A stretch of 52,582 nt of DNA, taken from the NCBI GenBank assembly GCA_012729395.1, contig JAAYDF010000180.1, positions 1 through 52,582 on the forward strand, written 5' to 3'. Position numbers and translations under genes: made by a program. This document shows, piece by piece, positions 25,207 to 36,988 of the stretch (within the stretch, counting starts at the first letter, position 1; the number at the start of each line of letters is the position of its first letter). The notes under the pieces were generated by a model, which was not told the DNA's origin, did not search any database, and saw only the letters and a list, made by a program, of their open reading frames with translations. This DNA comes from Phycisphaerae bacterium (GTDB taxonomy: Bacteria; Planctomycetota; Phycisphaerae; UBA1845; PWPN01).

Positions 25207-26364
25207 TCAGGGCGCCACCGGCGCAAGAATCTTCTCCAGCACGGGCCGATAGGTGACCGCCATGCGATAGAAGCCCAGATCCGTCGGGTGGACGCCATCG
25301 ACGGTGCCGTTCTCGTCGCCGGCCAGTTGGTCGTCGCCAGGCAGGTAATACAGGTGAGCAACACTCTCCTGCTTGAGGTCATCGTACACCTTGCGCAGGG
25401 CGGTGTTACCCGCATTCGCCCCGATGTTGAGTGGACTCTCGACCAAGAGGATCGGGGTATCGCGATGAGCCTCTCGCAGGTGGTGAACGAACGGCTTTAC
25501 CCTTTCGCGGACCATGTCGAGCGTCATATTCGGCAAGCATTCGAGCACGAACAGCGAAGCATCGAGTTCGCCGATGAACTCGGCCATCGCCGGCTCCATC
25601 TTCCCGGAGCCGGAGAAGCCCAAGTTGATGACCTCACGGTCCAGCCATCGGCCGAGAATGGCCGGGTGACACATACCCGCCCGCGACGCGCACCCGCCCT
25701 GGGTAATCGACGTGCCGTAGAACACGATGGGCCGATCCTTACCCCGAGGGCGTGCGGCCGGCCGAGTGATGCTCGCGGCCGGGTCGATGCCGATCTTCAG
25801 ATCCGTGACCCCGTTATACAACGGCAGGTAAAGCAAGTACTCGGTGGTCTTAGCGGGCAGATTATGAGCCAGTTCGTCCAGGGTCTGCTCGGTCTTTGGC
25901 CGCCCTACTCCGATGAATACCCACCGACCGTCCCGCCGGGCGTAGAGATCCAACCCGCTGTTGCCTGTGGCGGCCATATGGTTCATCGCCCCGCCGCCGT
26001 CCCAGACAGCCGCGATGCGTGTCGAGTCGGTCAGGAAGCGCACCACCAAACCCGCCGACCGCCGGCCTAGATCCCACACCGCCGGCGGGACCTTATCCTT
26101 CGCACGGGCCGGCAGCCGATGATAGAACGACTCCGTATCCTGCCAGCCCCGGCCCTCGACAACCAGCTCCTTCGCGTCGTACCACAACAGCTCAGAGCCG
26201 TCGCGTTTTTCCGCCCGGCTCGGGTCCAGGGTCACAAGGTGTTCCGAACGCACCGCCGCGGGTGACGAACCGCCTGGATCACCCACCGCTGGGAGAGCAA
26301 GCCCCGCCGATACAACACAGAACGACAAGACCAGAGTTCCACGAACACAAGCACGATTGCGCAT
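25207..26364 (-). CDS. Secreted SGNH/GDSL-family hydrolase (two-domain)
   Basis: 385 aa. The ATG at 26364 has AGGAG 8 nt upstream; a signal peptide follows (LVLSFCVVSAGLALPAVG). Residues about 50-190 are a beta-sandwich like that of CE2-type esterases. The C-terminal half is an SGNH hydrolase: IVFYGTSITQGGC holds the nucleophile Ser, LGFSGSGKM the block II Gly, and DGVHPTDLGF the Asp-x-x-His pair. It is probably a deacetylase or esterase acting on surface polysaccharide. A second SGNH hydrolase lies 143 bp upstream on the same strand, with a palindromic element between them. Co-transcription is possible. Confidence 0.87.
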   Translation of the reverse strand: MRNRACVRGTLVLSFCVVSAGLALPAVGDPGGSSPAAVRSEHLVTLDPSRAEKRDGSELLWYDAKELVVEGRGWQDTESFYHRLPARAKDKVPPAVWDLGRRSAGLVVRFLTDSTRIAAVWDGGGAMNHMAATGNSGLDLYARRDGRWVFIGVGRPKTEQTLDELAHNLPAKTTEYLLYLPLYNGVTDLKIGIDPAASITRPAARPRGKDRPIVFYGTSITQGGCASRAGMCHPAILGRWLDREVINLGFSGSGKMEPAMAEFIGELDASLFVLECLPNMTLDMVRERVKPFVHHLREAHRDTPILLVESPLNIGANAGNTALRKVYDDLKQESVAHLYYLPGDDQLAGDENGTVDGVHPTDLGFYRMAVTYRPVLEKILAPVAP

Positions 26365-26415
26365 CCTTGACACTCCTATACGAGGGTTCACGAATCAAGA
26401 ACAGAACCGCGCCTT

Positions 26416-26485
26416 TCAGAGCCGCGCCCGCAAGGGAACGGTGTCTCGGCCACGCGAAACCGCTTCCTTACGGGCGCGGCTCTGA
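26416..26485. repeat. REPIN-like inverted repeat between SGNH genes
   Basis: The left arm (26416-26437) and right arm (26464-26485) are inverted repeats matching at 20 of 22 positions around a 26-nt centre. Each arm contains the GC-rich motif AGAGCCGCGCCCG. The right half (26458-26482) matches 49151-49175 at 24 of 25 bases. This is therefore an interspersed family and not a local terminator. Confidence 0.75.
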
Positions 26486-26507
26486 TGGCGTCTATCGCTA
26501 CGGCGCT

Positions 26508-27290
26508 TCACGGGGCAGGCGAGTCCACAGGCGCGGGATGATCCGGCGACGCATCCAGTCTGACCAACGCCTGCTCGATCAGCTCGGCCCAGAGCTTGTA
26601 GCCGGCCGGGGTCAGATGCAATCCATCACGGGCGTACTCCTTGCGTAGCAGGCCTTCGCCGTCGGCAAAGGGCTCGTACACATCCATGAACGGGCAACCG
26701 TGATCGGCGGCGATCTTGGCCAACCGACCGTTGAACTCGACGATCGAGTCCTTCAGCCCCGCGTATCGGTCCCGCGTCGGAAACAGCCCGACGATCAGCA
26801 GCGGCACATCGGGCAGCCGGGTGCGAATGCGCTTGACGACCTCGCGGTAGCATGCGTCGATCGCATCAATCGAGGGCGTGCCGTTGCGCCATAGCTCGCC
26901 CAGGTCGTTGACCCCGTTCTCGATGATGACGATGCCGGGGCTGCAATCGAACACCGAGCTGTCCAACCGATGCAGGATGCCCCGCTCGTCGATGCCGATG
27001 CGGTCGGAGGAGATGCCGCGGTTAACGATCCGTCGGCCGGGCAACAGCTTCGCTGTGTCGAAGCCCTCGATGTGCGACGAGCCGACCATCACAATGTTCC
27101 GGGCGGCCGCGTTCTCTCGTTTGAACTGAGCCACTCGGTCGTAGTAATGCTGTGCCCACTTGTCGAGCGGCTTCGACGCCGGTTTGGATTCCGCTCCCTG
27201 CTCATTCGCCATGACAACACCTATTGCGGCCGACACGCCGACCAACGCCAGCGTCCGCATCGTCTTGATGAAAGGTTTTCCATCCACCAT
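26508..27290 (-). CDS. Secreted SGNH/GDSL-family hydrolase
   Basis: 260 aa. The ATG at 27290 follows GGAGGAG; the longer frame upstream lacks a good site. A signal peptide is present (MRTLALVGVSAAIGVVMA). Block I IVMVGSSHIEGFD carries the catalytic Ser, block III ENGVNDLGE the Asn, and block V ARDGLHLTPAGYK the Asp/His pair. It resembles single-domain SGNH acyl-esterases or acetylhydrolases of the periplasm. It forms a tandem pair with the next SGNH gene downstream (25207-26364), suggesting joint deacylation of one glycan. Confidence 0.87.
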   Translation of the reverse strand: MVDGKPFIKTMRTLALVGVSAAIGVVMANEQGAESKPASKPLDKWAQHYYDRVAQFKRENAAARNIVMVGSSHIEGFDTAKLLPGRRIVNRGISSDRIGIDERGILHRLDSSVFDCSPGIVIIENGVNDLGELWRNGTPSIDAIDACYREVVKRIRTRLPDVPLLIVGLFPTRDRYAGLKDSIVEFNGRLAKIAADHGCPFMDVYEPFADGEGLLRKEYARDGLHLTPAGYKLWAELIEQALVRLDASPDHPAPVDSPAP

Positions 27291-27566
27291 GTGACTCCTC
27301 CATTCTCCCGCGTCCGCACATCCTGACGATTCCGCGTTCCAGCCGCTCTCATCAACGCAAGAACTCCGACTCAGATCGACGTCCGCCATGTCAACGCGCC
27401 ATCACCTTACAGCGATATCTGTGCCGGATGCAACCATTCGCAGTGGCAGTGACCGGTAAAGAATACGGGACTGCCCGGGCGGCCAAGTCCTCCGTCAGTG
27501 GACGCCCCCCCAAGTCGCCAGCTAAGATGGAATGCGTGATGAGCGGCCGATCTCGCGGGAGAGATC

Positions 27567-28556
27567 ATGGTGCCGCCGGACGGCTTTGACAGAAAGACTG
27601 GTTCCCTGCGAATCTCCCTGACAGACCACTGCAATCTGCGTTGCTTGTACTGCATGCCCGTGCAAGCACTGCGGTTCGCTCCACCCGAAGAGTTACTGAC
27701 CGCGAAGGAAATCGAACGCGTGGCTCAGGCCGCTGTCCGCTTGGGCTTTCACAAGTTCCGGCTGACGGGCGGCGAGCCGACGTTGCGGACGGATCTCGTT
27801 GACATCGTCGGGCGACTGGCGGCGATCGACGGTGTGCGCGACCTGGCCATGACCACGAATGGTATTCTCTTGCCCGACCTGGCCCAACCGTTACGGGCGG
27901 CGGGGCTGCGGCGAGTCAATATCCATCTGGACACACTCAATCCAGACAGATTGAAACGGCTCATGCGTTTCGGATCGGTGGATCAGATTCTGGCCGGGCT
28001 GGAAGCGGCGGTGGCGGCCGGGCTGACACCGCTGAAGATCAACTGCGTGGTCACGTTGGGCTACAACGACGCGGACGTGGTCGATCTGGCACGTCTGACG
28101 ATGGAGCATGACTGGCAGGTGCGGTTCATTGAGTTGATGCCGCTGGGCGGCGGGCAGTGTGCCCAGCTGGCCTTGAGCCGGTATGTGCCTACCGCCGCCA
28201 CGCGGGAACGCATCGAGAACGCGCTTGGCCCGCTGGAGGCGGTGCGTAGCCCTAACCCAGCAGATGAGGCCCGGCGCTTCCGTCTGCCGGGCGGCCGCGG
28301 CGAGGTGGCTTTCATCAGCCCGGTCAGCGAGCCTTACTGCGGCACCTGCAACCGGATGCGGCTGACCGCCGACGGTCGATTCCACTTGTGCCTGCTCAGC
28401 GATGACGAGATTGACGTGCGGCCGGCCTTGCGGAATGGGCATGCCGTGACGGTGGACGATCTCCTCCGCCAAGCGATCGCCGCCAAACCCTCGGGGCACC
28501 GGCTGGCGGAAGGGCTGTCCGTGGAACGGCGTCAGATGTTCCAGATAGGCGGGTGA
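27567..28556 (+). CDS. moaA: GTP 3',8-cyclase MoaA (molybdenum cofactor biosynthesis)
   Basis: 329 aa radical-SAM enzyme. Together with MoaC, MoaA converts GTP to cyclic pyranopterin monophosphate, the first step of molybdenum cofactor synthesis. The N-terminal [4Fe-4S] motif is CNLRCLYC, followed by LTGGEPTLR. The C-terminal cluster ligands are in CGTCNRMRLTADGRFHLCL. The C terminus ends in the family's Gly-Gly (MFQIGG). Length matches the family. The start ATG 27567 has GGGAG just upstream. No other mo- genes are nearby, so the pathway must be completed elsewhere. Confidence 0.95.
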   Translation: MVPPDGFDRKTGSLRISLTDHCNLRCLYCMPVQALRFAPPEELLTAKEIERVAQAAVRLGFHKFRLTGGEPTLRTDLVDIVGRLAAIDGVRDLAMTTNGILLPDLAQPLRAAGLRRVNIHLDTLNPDRLKRLMRFGSVDQILAGLEAAVAAGLTPLKINCVVTLGYNDADVVDLARLTMEHDWQVRFIELMPLGGGQCAQLALSRYVPTAATRERIENALGPLEAVRSPNPADEARRFRLPGGRGEVAFISPVSEPYCGTCNRMRLTADGRFHLCLLSDDEIDVRPALRNGHAVTVDDLLRQAIAAKPSGHRLAEGLSVERRQMFQIGG

Positions 28557-28571
28557 TTCCGGGTTGAGCGC

Positions 28572-28784
28572 CTACCACCACCACCAGCCGTACCCATCCC
28601 AGCTATCGTAGTACCATTCGTCGTCGTACCAATACCCGCCGCAATCATAGCAGTCGTCATCACTGTAGCTAGGCCAGTTCCACTCGAATTCGCCATCCTC
28701 ACATTCCACGTCAGCCGCCGGCAGAAAAGCGGTTGAGATGATCATCAGCAAGGCCATGGCGAAACGCCTGTACTTGGTAGACAT
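28572..28784 (-). CDS. Tiny secreted Trp/Tyr/Asp-rich protein
   Basis: 70 aa, not recognised. The ATG at 28784 is preceded by AAAGGA 10 nt upstream. The N terminus is a good signal peptide: MSTKYRR, then a hydrophobic run FAMALLMIISTAFLPAA. The mature part is about 45 residues and very unusual. It contains about nine Trp and seven Tyr together with many Asp/Glu and three Cys, and ends in four consecutive Trp (GYGWWWW). It overlaps no other gene and ends 15 bp from the stop of moaA, with which it is convergent. It might bind metal or a glycan, but that is speculation. Confidence 0.6.
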   Translation of the reverse strand: MSTKYRRFAMALLMIISTAFLPAADVECEDGEFEWNWPSYSDDDCYDCGGYWYDDEWYYDSWDGYGWWWW

Positions 28785-28971
28785 GTCGGTCCCATCCTTT
28801 CTCGGCGAGCATACCCGTACGGCCAAGCGGTTTCCATGCAACTCGGGTCGTACGTCGTCCAAAGCGGGGGTGCACCACGCCTCGGCGGACACCTGAGTCC
28901 AAAACTGACACCGCCGGGGCAAAACCCTTGCACCGCTATCATTGTAGACAATGCAGAAGGCGAAAAGTTGG

Positions 28972-29000
28972 TTGGGTTGAGGGGCACGTCCGGGTACAAT
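28972..29000 (+). promoter_or_regulatory. Candidate promoter of the split uvrA
   Basis: TTGGGT (28972-28977) and TACAAT (28995-29000) are separated by 17 bp. Transcription would begin near 29007, giving a leader of about 47 nt before ATG 29054. I saw no LexA-like operator (CTGT-N8-ACAG) around it. Confidence 0.45.
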
Positions 29001-29053
29001 GCGGGGCTGCTTTCGCCTGGGCGTGCATGGCCGCAGGCAAGGAGGTCGCCCGC

Positions 29054-31033
29054 ATGTCCCCTCAGCTTCTAGCGATTCGTGGAGCCCGCGAGCACAACCT
29101 CCGCAACATATCACTGGACCTGCCCGGCAACCGGCTGATCTGCTTCACCGGGGTCTCGGGCAGCGGCAAGAGCAGCCTGGCGTTCGATACGCTTTACGCC
29201 GAGGGGCAACGCCGCTACATCGAGTCGCTCAGCGCCTACGCCCGGCAGTTTCTGGGTACCCTGGCCAAGCCCGACGTCGACCAGATCAGCGGGCTGAGCC
29301 CGGCGGTGGCCATTCAGCAGAAAGCGACGGGATGGAACCCGCGGAGCACGGTCGGCACGGTCACGGGGATCTACGACTTCCTGCGCGTGCTCTACGCCCG
29401 CGCGGGCCGGCAGCACTGCCCGCAATGCGGCCGACAGATCAGTGCCCAGACCCCCGAGGCGATCGTCGGCAGGATCCTCGCCCTGCCGCCGGAGCTGGGC
29501 GTGCTGATCCTGGCACCGGTCGTCCGGGGGCAGAAAGGCGAACATATCGAACTGCTGGATGATCTTCGGCGAAGGGGCTATGTGCGGGCCCGGATCGATG
29601 GGGTCGTGACCCACCTGAGCGAAGCCCCCAAGCTGGGTCGCCATCACCGACACACGATTGAGGTGGTCCTGGATCGGATCACGGTGCGGGACTCGATCCG
29701 ATCGCGGCTGGCGGAGGCGGTGGAGAACGGGCTGGCCCTGGGCGAGGGCACGGTGATCGTCGCTCCGGCCGAGGGGCAAGAACAAACGGGGGATGCCAAG
29801 CCGCAAATGGCGAAGTCCCGGACCGCAAAGCGGCAAGCGGTCGCGCCGCAAGCAATCACCGGGGAAGCGGCTGTTGCAGGCCTGACACGCGATCTCGTGC
29901 TGTCAAGCCGATACGCTTGCTCGGAATGCGGGATCGGGTTTGAGCCGCCGTCACCGCAGCTCTTCAGCTTCAACTCGCCGACGGGTATGTGCCTGGCATG
30001 CGACGGCATGGGGACCACCTACGACTTTGATCCCGACCTGCTGGTGCCGGACCCGTCGCTGTCGTTCTTTGACCCGTGCATCGAGCTCATGCGGCACACG
30101 CCGGGGCGATGGCGGCGGCACATCTACGAGGGCGTGGCTCGGCATGTGGGCTTCGATATCCGCCTGCCATGGAAGGACTTGCCGCAACGGGCTCGCGACG
30201 CACTCCTGTACGGCACCGGAGACGCCCATATCACTTTCGAGTGGGCGTATCGCCGCTCGCGATGGAAGCACGGCGGAACGTTCGAGGGGGTCATCGCCGA
30301 ACTCAAGAGCAAGCATCGGCAGGCGAAGGCCGGCTTCATCCAGGCACACTACGAGAAGTACATGCGCGTGCGGCCATGCGCTGTGTGCGGAGGAGGACGA
30401 CTCAACGAGCAAGCTCGGGCGGTGAAGGTCGGCGAGCTGAATTTGCCGACGCTGTGCACACTGCCGATCAAAGCCGCCCGAGAGGCTTTGACCTGCCTCA
30501 AGCTAAGCGAAACGGAACAAGTGATTGCCGCGGAGGTGCTCAAGGAGGTTCGCGGCCGACTGGAGTTCCTGTCCAATGTCGGGCTCGACTACCTCACGCT
30601 GGACCGGTCGGCGCCGACGTTGTCGGGCGGCGAATCGCAGCGCATCCGGCTGGCGGGGCAGATTGGCAGCGGACTGGTCGGGGTGCTGTATGTGCTCGAT
30701 GAGCCGTCGATCGGTCTGCACCCGCGGGATAACCAGCAACTGCTCGCGAGCCTGCAACGGCTTCGGGACATGGGCAATACCGTCATTGTGGTCGAGCACG
30801 ACGAAGAGACCATGCGGGCGGCGGACCTGATTGTAGATTTCGGGCCGGGACCCGGGATACGCGGCGGAGAGGTGGTGGCGGCAGGGACGATCGAGGAGAT
30901 CGCCCGCTCGCCGGACAGCGTCACCGGTGCGTACTTGGCGGGGACCAGGGCAATCGAGATCCCCCGGGAACGGCGACCCGTGGATGCCAGAACAGTCCCT
31001 TCCCCCACACCCCGTCGCAAGCGACGGGGCTAA
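29054..31033 (+). CDS. uvrA: UvrA 5' fragment: NBD1 of copy A of a tandem UvrA
   Basis: 659 aa. The start ATG 29054 follows AAGGAGG; a longer frame from 28928 has no such site. Domains in order: Walker A GVSGSGKS (33-40), the EGQRRYIESLSAYARQFLG block, the UvrB-binding and insertion regions, the zinc module YACSECG to MCLACDG (about 288-315), signature LSGGESQRIRLA (about 521), and Walker B VLYVLDEPSIGLHP. This is exactly the N-terminal half of UvrA, the damage-recognition ATPase of nucleotide excision repair. NBD2 is missing; it begins the gene at 31903. The last codons (PRRKRRG and TAA) are encoded by a REP palindrome, so the native C terminus was replaced. An Ala/Lys/Gln-rich insert near residues 240-275 is not typical of UvrA. 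It is either a functional split half or a remnant. Confidence 0.9.
   Translation: MSPQLLAIRGAREHNLRNISLDLPGNRLICFTGVSGSGKSSLAFDTLYAEGQRRYIESLSAYARQFLGTLAKPDVDQISGLSPAVAIQQKATGWNPRSTVGTVTGIYDFLRVLYARAGRQHCPQCGRQISAQTPEAIVGRILALPPELGVLILAPVVRGQKGEHIELLDDLRRRGYVRARIDGVVTHLSEAPKLGRHHRHTIEVVLDRITVRDSIRSRLAEAVENGLALGEGTVIVAPAEGQEQTGDAKPQMAKSRTAKRQAVAPQAITGEAAVAGLTRDLVLSSRYACSECGIGFEPPSPQLFSFNSPTGMCLACDGMGTTYDFDPDLLVPDPSLSFFDPCIELMRHTPGRWRRHIYEGVARHVGFDIRLPWKDLPQRARDALLYGTGDAHITFEWAYRRSRWKHGGTFEGVIAELKSKHRQAKAGFIQAHYEKYMRVRPCAVCGGGRLNEQARAVKVGELNLPTLCTLPIKAAREALTCLKLSETEQVIAAEVLKEVRGRLEFLSNVGLDYLTLDRSAPTLSGGESQRIRLAGQIGSGLVGVLYVLDEPSIGLHPRDNQQLLASLQRLRDMGNTVIVVEHDEETMRAADLIVDFGPGPGIRGGEVVAAGTIEEIARSPDSVTGAYLAGTRAIEIPRERRPVDARTVPSPTPRRKRRG
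31010..31030. repeat. REP palindrome at the end of uvrA fragment 1
   Basis: CCCCGTCGC (31010-31018), AA, GCGACGGGG (31021-31029), followed by CTAAGCAGG. The palindrome and its 3' flank recur in the same orientation at 31784-31811, so they bracket the RAYT gene as direct repeats. The TAA just after the palindrome ends the uvrA fragment. Confidence 0.85.
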
Positions 31034-31108
31034 GCAGGAAGTAGTTCAACACAACAAAAATGAATGGAACGACATTGAACGCGATGCAACGGAACAGGGA
31101 GACGCACC

Positions 31109-31693
31109 ATGATCATCGGTTTCCACTTGGCGTGGACCTGCTACGGGCACTGGTTCCCGAACGATCCTCGCGGATCCTGGTCCGATGAGGTGTGGAAACC
31201 TGAATTGCTGGAATTGCGGAGGCTGGATGACGGGCGGAAGGTGACGCATCCCCGCCCTGTCGAGCCCGGTGAAATGCGGCGGTTCTTGGATACGGCAAGA
31301 GCACGACTGAAATGGGATGTGGTTTGCCTCAAGGATTCGGAGATCAGGATGGTTGGCGGCGCATTTGCGGAGGTCGTCGAGGCCGTGCGGCTGGAGGTGC
31401 ATGCATGTGCGATCATGCCCAACCACGTCCATGTGGTTGTCGGTCGGCATGCCGAATCGTACGAGCGGATGGTCAGTCGGCTCAAGGCGCGAGCATCGCA
31501 GAAGATTCGCGAGGTGCGCGGGATCCGAGCAACCGACGTGCGGCGGGAGCGGGTCCCCATCTGGACGGAAGGCTACTGGGTGCGTTACATCGACAACGTG
31601 GAGCAGATGGACCGGGTCATCGATTACGTCAACCGCAATCCGGGGCCCGACCGACCGCAGCGGTGGTCGTTCGTACGCGGATTCAACGCATGA
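31109..31693 (+). CDS. REP-associated tyrosine transposase (RAYT, IS200/IS605-like)
   Basis: 194 aa; ATG 31109 has GGGAG upstream. The HUH motif is in CAIMPNHVHVVVG (about 100-112) and the presumed catalytic Tyr in VIDYVNRNP near the C terminus, where RAYTs have YI..NP. The N terminus MIIGFHLAWTCYGHWFPND is of the subtype that carries YGHW instead of RRG. RAYTs are single-copy, domesticated Y1 transposases thought to mobilise REP and REPIN sequences. Here REP palindromes lie on both sides (31010-31030, 31783-31804). It sits between the two uvrA pieces on the same strand. It may be co-transcribed with them from the promoter at 28972. Confidence 0.92.
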   Translation: MIIGFHLAWTCYGHWFPNDPRGSWSDEVWKPELLELRRLDDGRKVTHPRPVEPGEMRRFLDTARARLKWDVVCLKDSEIRMVGGAFAEVVEAVRLEVHACAIMPNHVHVVVGRHAESYERMVSRLKARASQKIREVRGIRATDVRRERVPIWTEGYWVRYIDNVEQMDRVIDYVNRNPGPDRPQRWSFVRGFNA

Positions 31694-31696
31694 CGT

Positions 31697-31760
31697 ACCG
31701 TTTGGAAGAAACCGTTTGGAAGACGCTGTTTGGAAGAAGCTGTTTGGAAAGAACTGTTTA
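31697..31760. repeat. 14-bp tandem repeat, 4.5 units
   Basis: Units start at 31697, 31711, 31725 and 31739, with a half unit at 31753. The consensus is ACCGTTTGGAAGAA with GCT for ACC in later units. It begins 3 bp after the RAYT stop and runs into the REP pair. The function is unknown; it could be slippage-generated or part of the element's end. Confidence 0.85.
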
Positions 31761-31804
31761 GCGGCGTCGCTTGCGACGCCGCGCCCCGTCGCAAGCGACG
31801 GGGC
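31761..31804. repeat. Two adjacent REP palindromes 3' of RAYT
   Basis: The first is GCGGCGTCGC-TT-GCGACGCCGC (31761-31782). The second is GCCCCGTCGC-AA-GCGACGGGGC (31783-31804). Both are perfect 10-bp stems with 2-nt centres and share the inner CGTCGC/GCGACG. The second matches the REP at the end of uvrA fragment 1. Confidence 0.88.
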
Positions 31805-31819
31805 TAAACAGGGTAGATA

Positions 31820-31885
31820 ACCTCGACAACATGAACACGAAACCTTAGCAACATGAACACGAAACCTCGACAACATGAACTCGGA
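31820..31885. repeat. 22-bp direct repeat, three units, upstream of uvrA fragment 2
   Basis: Units at 31820-31841, 31842-31863 and 31864-31885 have the consensus ACCTCGACAACATGAACACG plus AA, with a few substitutions. There are no spacers, so it is not a CRISPR array. The run ends 17 bp before the GTG start of uvrA fragment 2, where a ribosome site would be expected but is not obvious. Each unit contains ATGAAC. Confidence 0.85.
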
Positions 31886-31902
31886 ACAAACGCAACCACA
31901 CG

Positions 31903-36912
<5,010 letters not shown>

Positions 36913-36988
36913 ATCGGCGGTCCGTTTCTTTGGGCTCAGCATCCGAAGGGACGGTCAACCACCGGTGGACACCGATCAAGGACAGCGT

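Larger units (their letters stand above)
31010..31811. mobile_element. RAYT unit flanked by direct REP copies, inserted in tandem uvrA
   Basis: About 800 bp consisting of REP, a transposase gene (31109-31693), a 14-bp tandem repeat, a second palindrome and a second REP. The outer REPs share about 28 bp with one or two mismatches. The unit separates NBD1A and NBD2A of a UvrA that in PVC relatives is one polypeptide. The two uvrA pieces are in different frames. The REP-to-REP distance is 774 bp (a multiple of 3), so loss of the unit by REP recombination would neither restore the frame nor remove the stop. Confidence 0.72.

Noticed and set aside
28928-29053. Upstream 42-codon extension of uvrA fragment 1
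   Set aside because: Cys/Arg-rich with no homology to UvrA. The strong AAGGAGG and the family start MSPQLLAIRGAREHNL point to 29054, and the promoter at 28972-29000 lies inside the extension.
31820-31885. Short direct repeats as a CRISPR array
   Set aside because: The 22-bp units are directly adjacent without spacers, and no cas genes are present.
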